The translations under genes were made by a program, and so were the position numbers. The notes beneath the pieces are model-generated. The model was not told where the DNA came from. It did no database searches and was given only the letters and a program-made list of their open reading frames with translations. A stretch of 64,000 bases of DNA from Xiphophorus maculatus (Eukaryota; Chordata; Actinopteri; Cyprinodontiformes; Poeciliidae). The DNA lies in NCBI RefSeq assembly GCF_002775205.1, contig NC_036444.1, forward strand, positions 4,630,501-4,694,500, given 5' to 3'. Shown piece by piece: positions 27,101-37,451 of the stretch (positions within the stretch are counted from its first letter, which is position 1; each line of letters begins with the position of its first letter).

Positions 27101-30100
27101 ATTTGTAACTTTTACAAACTCAGGAATTTTCTGATTTCAGAGATTAATGTAAATTTCTGAGATTTGTGGTGGAAACGTACTCTTTTTTTAATCTACGGTG
27201 GCCTTAATATGTCATCGTACTGTCCACCCGGAAAGAAGCACAGTATATTTTTTTAACCAATTAAAAAATATATATATCTCCAGAGGTTGAACTGAAATGA
27301 AACTCTTACATTTCCATAATTATTTTTAAATCTGAGATTTTTAGTGGAAATTTACTCAGTTTATTAGCAGCTGAGTAGTATTTTTTCGAAACATGTTGCT
27401 TCATATTAGCATCGTCTGCCAGGTTCGCAGTTTCTTGGTGCAATTTAAGTTCAGTTTTGTTAAGTTTTGTTGTGAAGTAAGACTTTCTGTTTATTAATAC
27501 TTCAAATTTATTAAAGCTGATCGAGTCTAACAAAATTTTGTAAAAATGTAAAACTAGAGCGCACTTTGCTGTCAAAACATAGTGATTGGTGTCAACAGCA
27601 AACGTCTGTAGGTATAAAGTCTAAAAGCAAACAGAAAAAAGCAAACTCTTCGTGAACTGTGGAGGAAATGACATTAAAACCCAGCAGAAACTCCTCACAG
27701 AAACCACAGAAACATGATTTAAAAACTACTTTGAGAGTTTTAATGCAGCTCCTATTAAAGCAACATCCATCAAAGCTGCCTGAAGGCAGCAGCTGCAGTA
27801 AAGTCATATACATAATAAGCTCCCAGCAGGTGCAACCGCGGGGTCTCACCTCCAGCAGGAAGCGGGGACTCTCAGGCATGAAGGTGAGTCCAACCAGAGA
27901 CGTGACGGCCGGAAGAGCTGCGATGATGACGAAGACCCGCCAGCTGTGGAACTGGAGCTCTGTGCCCATACTGAACCCCCACCCTGCTCAAACACACAAC
28001 GATGTTGAGGATGACGGCCAATCAGAGAACACCTCTACACTGCAAAAACACAAACTCTTACCAAGTATTTCTGGTCTAGTTTCTAGTGCAAATATCTTAG
28101 TTTTTGCAGTTGTTTTTTTAGCTGAACAGAAACACGTTTTTCGCATCACATCATGTGATCGTCATGAACTGGATGTTACTACTGGCAGAAATGACAAAGA
28201 CGACGACAGGAAGTAAAATACTGTTTGTTAACGACTTGTCGTGTGAACAAACTTATTCACGTGATTTAAATTGAGTTTCTTATTCAATGGAAACACAGCA
28301 ATTGTGAAATAAAACAAGATAAAATGGAAAATACAGCTGAAAAACAACTGCAAACACTTTTTAATGGAAAATGTGAGTTTTTTAAAAATTGTCAATGGAA
28401 ACGCAGCTCATGGCAAAATATCTCACTTATAGCATGGGAAAGTGCTCTAAGTAAAATAATCTGACATTGAAACTGATGTGTTTTTTTTTTTTTTACCAAT
28501 ATTAACAAATTATTGACATAAAACAATCTCTATCTTGCTGAAAAGCTACTTGTAAGATAGTTTTGTCTTATTTCAAGTATAATGAGACGGAAAATACTTG
28601 GTAAGAGTTTGTGTTTTTGCAATGTATACATACAATACAGATAATTTAATAGGAACAAAGTAAGTCATGGTCATCTTATTATAAAGTCCTGAGCATGGAT
28701 TCGTACCGTATCTCGGGATGATTCCCCAGGCGGTGAATGAGGCGTAAATCCCACCGAACATCCAGAACATGCACAGCCAGGACAGATGCTCCCCTCTCTT
28801 ATCCGTCTGCAGGAACTCGGAGAAGTAAGAGTAGACGATGGGCACCGTGCCGCCGATGCTGACAGCATCAACAGAAAACACAGACAATAAAATACTGTCA
28901 GGAAAGGGATTTAACTGGAGAAATGCAGTACTGGTAGCAGGAAGGAAAACAGAAAGAAATTAGGTATAAATCAAGTTAGATGTAAAAAAAGAAAGACAAA
29001 TTCAAGGTGAGGATTCTGTAGTTGTTTTCTTTAAGATATTCTATGTAACCAAGATAATGTAAAGATGTGTTTCTGACTCTTCTGTGTCAGAACCTTATGT
29101 TATCTGTCAGATTCAGCAGGCAAACTGTGCATGCCTGAGTGGCTCTGCAGACGGTTTTTACTGTTCAGCTCAGTTTGTGACCTTGTTTTTCAGTCCCAGC
29201 GGATCACAGTTATTCTGAGAGCAACTCTGCTGCATCACTGCAACCCAACACCGACTCGGCTGCAGCTGCATGCACAAAGCTCAGCTCTCATTGCTTTCAC
29301 AAAAGAACAGAAAATTCTTTAAATTGTGTATCTTTTTCAACTATGCACTGCAAAAACACAAACTCTTACCAAGTATTTTTGTCTAGTTTCAAGTGCAAAT
29401 AGCTTAGTACACTTGAAATTAGACAAAACTAACTTAAAAGTAACTTTTTCAGCAAGATGTAGAAGCTTGCTTTAGGTCAATAATTCTTCAATATTTATGA
29501 AAAGTACTAGTTACATTGGAAAAGTACTAGTTACATTGAAAAGTACTGGTTACATTGGCAGATTATTTCATTAACAAAACATTTTTTCCATCTGTCATTG
29601 GAGCAAAAACGTTTAAACCAATATTAAGTGATTATTGACTCTAAACATCTCCTGAAAAGTTACTTATGAGCAGGGGTGGAAATTAAAAACTTTCTCTACC
29701 AGCCACAGTGGCTGGTTTTACCGGCCACTCAGACATTTCACCAGCCACTGATTTTTCTATTTCGATTACAAACCACACCTGTACAAGCAAATTATATAAA
29801 ATATAAGATTTATTCTTAACTATCAACACCGATTTACTGACAATAAGTTTGCCATACATATGTACGTATGCAGATTAATTTAACATAGCAAAGCATGGAC
29901 ACCTTAACAGAGGTGTAAAGCAATAAGTTCACTTGAAGTAATTCAGTGATTCCTGAGAAGAGGGACAAAACAGGTCCTATGGATAAAGCACAAAATTTGA
30001 ATAAAATATACACAAAATATAATTTTTTCTAATATCTGACTAAACTAACCTGGGCCATGTGAGCAACAACAATGTATGTTTTCCTGGTGTTTGCTGAATA

Positions 30101-33100
30101 TTTTGTACTTTAAACTTTGTAGTAGGTGGATGGTGTCTGTAAAATCCCTTCTCCTGGACCAGAACTCAATACATTATAATTGTTTAAATCAATTAAAGGA
30201 ATACTAAGATAATATATTATGACAATTAAGTATAAGTATTCAAATAAATAATTATAAAAGTATCAATAAATTGAATTAAAAATTATTTTTATATATTTTA
30301 CAACTCCATTGAAATTTGTCCCAAGTTTTTGGGACCTCCACTGGGGTTGCTAGGTAACAGGCTGAGCTCCACTGAGGTTGCTAGGTAACAGGTAGTGGCT
30401 GCTAATTTGTGACGTTACTTTCAGAAGGTTTTAGAAACGGCTCATTTTCCAGACACCAGAAAACGTTAGCTTATTGCCATAAAACCTCTGGGTGGTTTTT
30501 TAAAGCGTTTGTCTGTTTTTAGAAGAAGTAGAGACATAAATGGAAGCACTAAAGCGATACGTCTTCTTTAAATAAAGGTGATAGAGACATTAAACGTAAC
30601 AGAATGATAGTTTAGTTACCCAATCCCAGAAAGCAGCCTGAAGAAGAGGAAGAAGCCGTAGCCACCAGCAAACGATGACAGGAAGGCAAAGATGCAGTTT
30701 ATGCCTAAAGCTAAAATCAGACAGCGCCGACGGCCGGTTTTATCAGCCAGACCGCCCCAGAGGAACGCTCCGACCATCATGCTCAGGAAGACCACCAGAC
30801 CTGCACAGAAACACACACATTAAAGGCTGTTAAATGTAGTTATTTTTGTCTTGTTTTATGTCTGATCATCTGGTGCAGAAACTGATGCTTCGCATCAAAC
30901 TGCCTCAGAAAAACCAGCCTGAAATAACTCTATCCATTAAAAACAGAGTAGGGTAATAACAAGTTACATTTACCCAATTACATTTATTTGAGTAACTTTT
31001 CTGGAAGAAAAAAAACGTAGGTAAGGTACATATATGGGACATTTTCATCAACAAGACAGTTCAAAGTGCTGTACATGAATTAGAAGGAAATACAAACAAA
31101 ACAAAAAAGAAAGACAAAAAGCTAAAGTACTAAATTAAATATTGGTTCCCCATGTTTAATAAAAATAAGAATAAGTAGTTGATAATTTATATACTAATAT
31201 ATGTTTCTCTGGATTCAGGATGTATAAAACTAAATGTTGGTTCTCTATGAGTTTTCTTCTGGGTGGGTGAGTAAAGTAACAGGAGTTTAGGAATATTTTA
31301 CTACACTGTATTTTTCACTTTTACTTTAGTCATTTTATTATGAAGTATTTCTTGTCTTACTTAAGTAAAATTTCTGGATTTTCTACCCACTGAATGAAGA
31401 ACAAACATGTTTTAGCCAAAAACTCGCCAGACACAGACACACCTGCAGTTTCTGCTATGAAACTGATTTGGAAAAATGTTATTTTGCCTGAATTTGTTAC
31501 TTATATGGATTATTATCTTTGTCTTTAAAATCCCAACATTTCCACTTAACTTTATATTTTAATCTGTCTGATTATGTCATTTTTAAATATTAAATGATTG
31601 ATAATTTGATCTGTTGCTCAGTATGCTTTCTACCAAATACTTTCTTGAGTAATTTGTTGGATGGCTACTTTTTACTTGTACTTGAGTAAAAACATGTTGA
31701 AGCAGTAATATTCTTACTTACATAAAAGAGTCCCTCTCTGCCCCCCCTGGTTAAATACGAAGTGCTCTAACAGAACTTACAAATGAACTCGACCCAGTTC
31801 AATACCATTATTCATCTCGTCAGACGGTGAGGCTGATTCGACCCATCAAGTCTGAGTCACGTTTGCTCGCTCAGCTCTTTCTGAAATCTCCAGACCTGTC
31901 TGCCAAGAATAAACCCGATCGATGCCAGAAACCAGCTGGTGGACGACGTTTCGTCAGATGGTGGCGCAACAGGGGGCAACAGACGCTGTGAGTCAGCGCG
32001 CGAATCCCAGGTTATGAAACCCCGTTCTTTATGTATTTGTTTTTTAGGAGACTCTGCACGGCTCCTTTCAAGGTCACCATCGATCGGTCCGCTGCTGAGT
32101 CAGAGCAGAAACACAGAAGGAGGTGGAATCGGCTCTGGATCGAAGCGCTGGAAGGTGGGCGGACGGAGGAGGCATGGGACAGACGAGCAAGAAGGAGATC
32201 AGAGTTTCAGAACAGAGTTTGATCCCTGCAGGGTTCCTATCTGATAGATGAAGAGGAGGATGAAGAGGCAAGACTTAACTCTGAGTTGTTGTTTAGAGAA
32301 GATGCTGGGAATACAATTTCTTCCTAAAGAAAGACATACAATAAAAGTCAAATGACAAATTTGACTTTTATTGTAGCAAGCTGGCACAGAGAAAATGTTT
32401 TAAAGGTGACCTATTGTGCTTTCATGAACCAGTTCAGATAGGTTTATGTCCTACACAAAACCTGTTTCTCATTATTTTCAACAAAATTATTCTTAGATAA
32501 TCAGATTTCAGTCTGATCAGTTCTGACTGGATGTTTTTCGGCATCTTGTCACTTTAAATCCAAATAAGCTGCTGGCCCCCAACTCAACATTTACACTTGC
32601 ATGTAAAAATGGCTGCAAACAAATGCAAAATTATACAACCACATGTCTTTACAAAGCAGAAGTGGAGCCTTCTGCACATTTAACAAGAATGCAGCAAGTG
32701 GTTTCTGGATTGCAAATCAACAACAAAACACTTCTCTTTTCCAGCAGCCATTGTACAGCGCATACAGCGGTAAAACAAGCTGACCAAATGTGCTGAAGCT
32801 CAGCTGGGGTTGCTAGGTAACGGCACAGTACCTGTAAAATGTGACTTAACATTCAATTCAAAAATCAAACAATTTTTTTAAATGGCCCATCGTTCTAGAC
32901 ACCAAAAACATGAACTTATTGCCCCAAAAAACAGCCGGATGTTTTTAGTTAAGACTTAAATGGAAGTATAAAAACAAGCAAAATGAGAATTTTGCATAAT
33001 ATTGATAAAATACTGATATCCACGCATTATCCACATTGCTACACTTGTAATCTCCAAAATTCAAAAGGATGTAAGTCCTTTATGGCTCAACATACAATCT

Positions 33101-36100
33101 TCAGCAAGGACTCTGAGTACTGAAAGGTTAGTACTCAGAGGAATCACAAATTTGCCCATAAGGCGACTGAAGTTTATTTATTGCCATATAAATACGTAAA
33201 ATAGTAAGTTATAGTAATATTACACTGCAAAATAAAGGACTCTGAACTTAAATTTATTCGAAAACCCTCTTGAATAATTCTCCAAATAAGAGTGGGTCAA
33301 CATTGTTCACTACCAGTTATTGCAAAAGCCTTTTTTAAAATAAATGAAACGATTACCATGGATGGACGGACGCTCAAAGATTCGCCACAGCAGCATTAAA
33401 TAAAAACTCTCTCAGTGAGCAGGGTAAGCAGTCGAAGACGGCTGCCGCACTTCTTTTTCTGCACCATCCGTCCGGCTGAGTCACTGCTGCTCATTAGCTA
33501 ATTAAGCTGCAGGAGCAAATGAACAGCTCCCTCTGAAAAGCTTTCAGGGCGTCAATCACATCAGAGCCACTCTGTTTTCAGACTTTATTAGATCTACTCA
33601 CAATTTTCAAGTAAATTTGTTTGTGTTTGTGTCAGTAAAGCAAATTAAGCTCCCTATGAAGGACGACTTCTGACTCTCAGATCATTCACCCTTCAATCAA
33701 CTTCCTCTTGTCTGAGGAAATGTTTGCAGGTTAACGACTTTAGAGAAATAAAAATCCTATTTTCCAGGTTCTACTCAGAAACTGGAAAATCAGAAGGAGT
33801 CCAGAGAGTTCTGGGTCTGCCCAGAACCCCCAACCTGAGGTCCAAAATGAGGCTCTGTTACTCGGTACCTTTATAAGGGGAGCCATTTGTAAAGTCAGAC
33901 AATCAAAGATGAACAGCAATAATTGGCATTAGTTAGCCTGTGATAAGAGACAAAAATGTAAGTTTATGTTAAGTCATATTTTCACCATGTTATTCATTAA
34001 TTTACAATGATTTGCTCATTAAAATAAGTATTTAATTAGCAAGCTAAATATTGATTGAGAGACAAAATATTTAGTTTCTCAACTGGAAAATATATTTAAT
34101 TTATAAATAAACTCCAAACTAAATATTTAGTTAAAAACTAAATATTGAGCTTCCAACCAAATATTTAATTTAACTAAATAGTCAGCTCCAAACTAAAGAA
34201 CTAAATGTTTACTTTGTGAAATTAAATTTTTAGCTTGCTAATAAAATATTTAGCTCTGAGCTAAGCATTTAGTTATTAAACAAAATAGTGTGCTTGCTAA
34301 ATAAATATTTAGATTGAAGCTACATATTTATTTTGGATCGAAATATTTAATTTGCTATAATATTTAGCTTGTTAACTAAATAATTAGTAAACAAGCTAAA
34401 TATTTCTGATATAAATATTACATTTGCTAACAAAATATTTACCTCTGAAGTAATAATTTGTTTGCAAACTAAATTTTAGTTTGTAAACTAAACTAAATAT
34501 TTTGTTAGAAAGCTAAATATTTGGTTGACAGACTGAAAATTTAGCTTGTTAACCAAAAAAGACAAATACTGATATGAATATTTATCTTACTAACAAATTG
34601 TTTATCAGAATATTTAGTTTGTGAACTAAATATTTAACTTGCTAATTAAATATTTAGATTGAAATTATAATTTAGAAGAATATACCAGCATAGTGAAAAC
34701 CATTCCCTATTTATAATAACTCACATTACTGCTGTTAATCTTTGATTGTCTAACTTTGCAAAGGCCACTCTCTACCTTTATGTAGAAGTTTCCAAGTAAA
34801 ATCAAATAAAACACCACAAAGACGTACATAAAACACTGACTTACTCAAACATTGAGGTTGGATATGGATCCTTTGAGAATGTAATAAAATATAAATAAAT
34901 TAAGTGGGAAAAGTGGCTCCAGAATCTAAGAACAAGAGAGGAAAATGTCCAGCAGCTTAATTAAAACCTGTTCAGGAACTAAATCACAGCCTGTGACTGG
35001 AAAAGCACCACAGAGACTCATTCAGGAGGCGTCAGGATGTCGTTCTTTCAGTCACAAAACTTGATTTAAACAGAAAAGAGGAGCTGCAAGTAAATCAATT
35101 CAGTGGGATTTATGATCTCAGCTCTTACCCAGCATCCCTTTCTCCGCATTGGACAGACAAAGATCCTTTTCGGCTGACGGCAGAGCGAACGCCACCACGT
35201 AGCATTCGACTCCGTCGGCCATGAGAGCCAGACCCAGCACCATGAAGAGCATCCACTGGAACTTCCCGTGGCCGCAGTCCTGCATGATGTCCTCATACTG
35301 CTCCGATAACTCCTCCAGCTCGGACGCGGCGCTGCCGCCTTCTCTGGACTTTGCCCTGACACAGAAAACATTTGGACTCTATGGTTAGTAAGATGGGATC
35401 TGAGAATAATCTCATAATGCCCTGTATTATCACAGAAAGCTCTACTAAAATGTGCTCTGTATCGTCTGCGTGTTTAACATTTCGGCCTTATTTTTCTGAT
35501 TCTCACGGATTCTCTTTAGGAGTTTTCTTAATTTTGTGAGATCTGTGATGGGCCGATACTTACATATGAAGCCGATCGTATCCCCTGATCTTACCTACTT
35601 TACCAAACCTCTAAAAATCAACCACTCTTCTGCTTTGCCGTGAGAGGTTTGACTGAGACCGGCCCACCAGATCATGCCTGCTGAAGTTACCAATAGTCTC
35701 TCCTCTGTTTCCAACTTAGCGACTTCCTTGCGATATTTAGCAACATTTCAGACCAAAAAACATCCGTATCGGCCAAAACCGGAATCGGCAGGTCAGGCTT
35801 TTAAAAGATCAGTAATTAGTGATAGGCCAGAAAACTTCAACCGGTGCACCCGTAGTCCTCTGTTGTCCTGAAGCATTGTTTCCATAAACAACGCAATTAC
35901 TCTGCCTCATCCTCGTCTTCATCTCATTCAGGCCAAATCCAGACGCTGCCAAACATATTTTAAAACTTAATAAAAAATATGTTTGTTACATATTTATTGC
36001 CATAAATATGACAACAAATATCTTTTTTCACAGACAATATATGAAAAAGTCCCATAAGCTCCCAGTACTAATTCCTGAAATACAGTCAGAAACAACCAGT

Positions 36101-37451
36101 AAGAGCCAGGAGGAGAATCTTAGTGCTGACAATCATCCTCGAGTACAATCGCCTCACACCCTTCCCCTTTCCATCCGCTATGCTGCAGCTGGTTCATCAC
36201 AACAGAAACTGATATTTAGTTTGATGCAAAAGTTTATAAACTTATTAATATTAGCTAATATTAATAGTTATTATCAATTATTACTATTTATATAATATAC
36301 ATAATGTATTATGTATATTATATTTAAATAATATAAATATAAATAAAATATTTATTTTATTTAAATATAAATAATATTTTTATATTATTTATAAATAAAT
36401 AATATTTATAATAACCTAAATATTATTTTGCTTATTTAGCTAAATATTTGTAAACTAGATATTTAGTTTACAAATATTTAGTTTGTAAACTAAATGGCTT
36501 TTCATTTATTTAGGCCATGTTTTCCTGTAATGGCAAGATGTTTCTATGCCAGTATGAGATTGATTGACAGCGCTAAGACCCTCCTCCTGCCTCTGATTGG
36601 TTGTTTTTGGTCGGTTGTTTTTGTGTATTTCTTTAGACGGTCATAGCAGCTCATGGAGGAAGTGGAGCATATTGATCTTTTCACAGATTATCTGTGTCAA
36701 ATATAGAATAACACATTTTGCTGGACTATAACTTGTCCCAGAAGTTTTCGCAATAAACGATAATATTGTTGTTTTGAGACCATTTTCAATAATGTAATGG
36801 TATAATAATGCAAGAACACATTCTCAAAGATCAATGTTAAATTCTAATGAATATTTAACATCGGAACTGGAAGACATTTAAAATATACAAAATAAACAAA
36901 ACAACAGAAACCACAAATTAATTATGAAGACCAAATTGCCCTCCAAAAAGAGAAAACTATTTGAGACAAAGCAGCAGGCTGAAGACTTTTATCATCCAGT
37001 TTTTGGTGGAAAGAGAAAAACAATAAAGAATGTAAATGGAAATTATCAAATTTGTTTTAATTTGTCATTGGACTAATTGATTTATTTCTCATTTCAACAG
37101 TCTTACTCATAACGAACTGTCACGACATGGTGACAGTTTTAACAAATATGTAAAAAAAAAACATTTTTTGGTCAAGTTTCATACTGTAGCTTTAGAGCGA
37201 AGAGTGGTGCCTCACCGTGCGGCTCTCTGTGCGGCCTTCACCTCATCGGGATGTGGAATCCCCTGGTATTCTCCTTCGTACATCTGATCTTCATCATCGT
37301 GTCCCTCCGTCACGTCGCTCGCTGCGTCCTCTTCCTGAGGAGGATAATCTGCCTGGTAACCGTAGCCGTCAGGACCGCCGCCTTCTCCGTAACTCCCATA
37401 GCTGTCCCCGCCTCCCTGGTGGTACACGTTGTTCTGGTAATGGTCCGCCAT
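18121..37451 (-). CDS. sv2b: Synaptic vesicle glycoprotein 2B-like transporter-family protein, complete
   Basis: SV2 proteins are 12-TM major-facilitator relatives of synaptic and secretory vesicles that modulate regulated exocytosis. Coding exons (minus strand): 37451-37216, 35355-35129, 30800-30620, 28858-28707, 27983-27850, 26337-26248, 25428-25315, 24158-24070, 23520-23445, 22978-22890, 20583-20450, 19651-19451, 19376-19217 and 18304-18121 (TGA). The sum is 2,067 nt, 688 aa; human SV2B has 683. The N-terminus is cytosolic and acidic (SDVTEGHDDEDQMYEGEYQG), with the SV2B-type IPHPDEVKA. TM1 is in exon 2, motif A (GGLADKTGRRR) in exon 3, PESPRFLLE ends TM6 in exon 5, and the cytosolic loop spans exons 6-7. 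TM7 is in exon 8 and the luminal domain in exons 9-12, with pentapeptide-like repeats and NCT/NTT sequons. TM8 is in exon 12 and TM9-12 in exons 13-14. Phases join at every junction. Convergent with anpep. Confidence 0.95.
18531..18690. mobile_element. hAT-like MITE fragment ('gggtagtaactagttac')
   Basis: 'gttgggtagtaactagttac' followed by 'ttgagtaactttttt' and 'ttttattatgaagtatttc' is a widespread fish repeat. The same modules recur at 30,945-31,020 and 31,270-31,400. In the last sv2b intron. Confidence 0.55.
18690..19090. repeat. Two tandemly placed copies of a 'cgctaagacc' repeat
   Basis: Copy 1 (about 18,690-18,850) and copy 2 (about 18,960-19,090) share 'gattgacagcgctaagacc' (or the 'tttacagcg' variant), 'ctcctggctct' and 'agtaactcagggagaa'. 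A third copy is at 36,540-36,670. Origin unknown; non-coding. Confidence 0.6.
19451..20583 (-). CDS. sv2b: sv2b luminal-domain exons 11 and 12
   Basis: Exons 20583-20450 and 19651-19451. Residues run FKDSLFDNCTFEDIRSTNTV and on through FENCTILSTVFYNT to LWEEKFIDCR. This pentapeptide-like pattern (aromatic or acidic positions every five residues) is the beta-helical luminal loop of SV2. N-linked sequons occur at DNCT, ENCT and ENTT. The second exon continues into TM8 (LIYLVSFLGSLAVLPGNII). A degenerate AAATATTTAG array fills the intron between them. Confidence 0.9.
19840..20440. repeat. Degenerate AAATATTTAG-rich array
   Basis: Dozens of imperfect units of the type 'aaatatttagcttg' and 'taaatatttag', in both senses, fill the sv2b intron between exons 11 and 12. 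The core AAATATTT is self-complementary. A larger array of the same kind is at 34,020-34,690, with a short one near 36,425-36,500. Confidence 0.75.
20711..20790 (-). repeat. LINE/SINE 3' tail, antisense
   Basis: 'agataagataagatttattt', 'gtcattgtc' and 'attacaacgagattgag': the reverse of a common fish retrotransposon 3' end terminating in (CTTAT)n. sv2b intron. Confidence 0.6.
21165..21545. mobile_element. Palindromic AATAAAGTC MITE, longer copy
   Basis: Starts 'gagtattagggcaatactaa', ends 'attttcttagcatagtcata'. The interior repeats 'aagaataaagtc' in the left half and 'gactttattctcat' in the right half, giving a fold-back. Relative of 11,618-11,786. Confidence 0.65.
22245..22570. repeat. hAT-like MITE fragments
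   Basis: 'accagagtttctcagacttt' (about 22,250) and 'gtgtgtcaaaacgttttggc', 'atgggggccaaaaatgt' (about 22,485) resemble the ends of hAT-type fish repeats. Boundaries unclear. In the intron between sv2b exons 11 and 10. Confidence 0.35.
23690..24010. mobile_element. MITE family C copy
   Basis: Shares 'gagtcatgtgatcaacaact', 'gaagaagacgacaggaagt' and 'tttattcagatgtgatttt' with 16,060-16,450. In the sv2b intron between exons 9 and 8. Confidence 0.6.
24432..24768. mobile_element. MITE with 'ggtgcgttcacaccaaaag' terminal inverted repeats
   Basis: Left end 'tggtgcgttcacaccaaaag', right end 'cttttggtgtgaacacatca': near-perfect inverted repeats about 335 bp apart. The interior is itself partly palindromic (the 'gtccatgtggaggcgcatca' region against 'gatgcgcctccacatagact'). 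No coding potential. In the intron between sv2b exons 8 and 7. Confidence 0.8.
26248..26337 (-). CDS. sv2b: sv2b exon 6, 90 bp, behind a TG-repeat splice acceptor
   Basis: Encodes 30 residues (HAKHDEAWMILKQVHDTNWR and on to VFT) of the cytosolic loop between TM6 and TM7. Both flanking introns are phase 0, so skipping would keep the frame. The acceptor is minus-strand 'gtggagcag', directly preceded by a roughly 50-nt (TG)n run instead of a normal C/T tract. Confidence 0.9.
26344..26394. repeat. (CA)n microsatellite at an sv2b splice acceptor
   Basis: CA dinucleotides with two CGCATA interruptions, ending 7 bp from the 3' splice site of sv2b exon 6. On the sv2b strand it is a UG-rich tract. 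Confidence 0.95.
26513..26700. mobile_element. MITE family A, left-arm copy
   Basis: 'cagaaacacaaaatcttacc' followed by 'gtacacttgaaataagac', 'caaaactaacttacaag' and 'gatgaaaaagtactggttcc'. Followed (26,745-26,905) by two near-identical 'acaatgatgtattatggcca' segments each ending in poly-A, a small local duplication. Confidence 0.7.
28038..28626. mobile_element. Composite MITE: family A interrupted by family C
   Basis: The left end of family A ('actgcaaaaacacaaac', 28,039) breaks off at about 28,100. Family C sequence ('ttcgcatcacatcatgtgat', 'cgacgacaggaagt') occupies about 28,110-28,410. The family A right arm resumes at about 28,425 and ends 'tttgtgtttttgcaatg'. The family A middle is partly missing, so the event was not a clean insertion. 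Confidence 0.65.
29346..29665. mobile_element. MITE family A copy
   Basis: Starts 'cactgcaaaaacacaaac' and includes a small internal triplication of 'aaaagtactagttacattg' at about 29,498-29,560. Confidence 0.7.
29672..30300. mobile_element. Probable DNA transposon remnant ('ccagccacagtggctggt')
   Basis: 'gcaggggtggaaattaaaaa', then the perfect hairpin 'accagccacagtggctggt' and 'ccggccactcagac', recognisable as a fish DNA-transposon end. The right limit is uncertain. In the sv2b intron between exons 4 and 3. Confidence 0.45.
30330..30590. mobile_element. Family D MITE, partial
   Basis: Shares 'ggttgctaggtaacaggtag', 'aaacggctcattttccagac' and 'gggtggttttttaaag' with the longer copies at 32,402-33,005 and 48,065-48,665. 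The 3' edge is about 30 bp from sv2b exon 3. Confidence 0.6.
30945..31740. repeat. Nested repeats (hAT-like MITE with inserted LINE-like piece)
   Basis: 'agggtaataacaagttacat' and 'tttgagtaactttt' open the element. A LINE-like 'atgggacattttcatcaaca' and 'gttcaaagtgctgtacatga' segment is inserted at about 31,022-31,110. The MITE modules resume at about 31,270 and again near 31,660-31,720 ('tttttacttgtacttgagta'). Confidence 0.5.
32402..33005. mobile_element. Family D MITE, full-length-like
   Basis: From 'aaaggtgacctattgtgctt' to 'aatgagaattttgcataata'. Internal motifs 'aatccaaataagctgctggc', 'agccattgtacagcgcatac' and 'tggggttgctaggtaac' are nearly identical to 48,065-48,665. Truncated relatives occur at 30,330, 51,665 and 56,690. 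No open frame of note. Confidence 0.72.
34020..34690. repeat. Degenerate AAATATTTAG-rich array, long copy
   Basis: Roughly 650 bp of imperfect 'aaatatttagctt' and 'aactaaatatttagtt' units in sv2b intron 2. Same motif family as 19,840-20,440. Confidence 0.75.
35400..37200. other. sv2b intron 1
   Basis: No exon seen. Contains an extreme AT block with strong dyad symmetry (36,285-36,430), a short AAATATTTAG stretch (36,425-36,500) and a third 'cgctaagaccctcct' repeat copy (36,540-36,670). Confidence 0.6.
37216..37451 (-). CDS. sv2b: sv2b first coding exon
   Basis: Start ATG at 37451-37449 (minus). The exon encodes a 78-residue Tyr/Gly-rich then acidic cytosolic tail ending KAAQRAAR, and the donor follows at 37215-37214. 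A good acceptor (minus-strand 'cctttctgctag') ends at 37517, so this exon also carries about 65 nt of 5' UTR and the mRNA must begin on a further upstream non-coding exon. SDVTEGHDDED and YEGEYQGIPHP point to SV2B over SV2A or SV2C. Confidence 0.9.

Noticed and set aside
27659..28216. 185-codon plus-strand open frame, the longest in the window
   Set aside because: It runs antisense through sv2b exon 5 and into a MITE, with no similarity I recognise.
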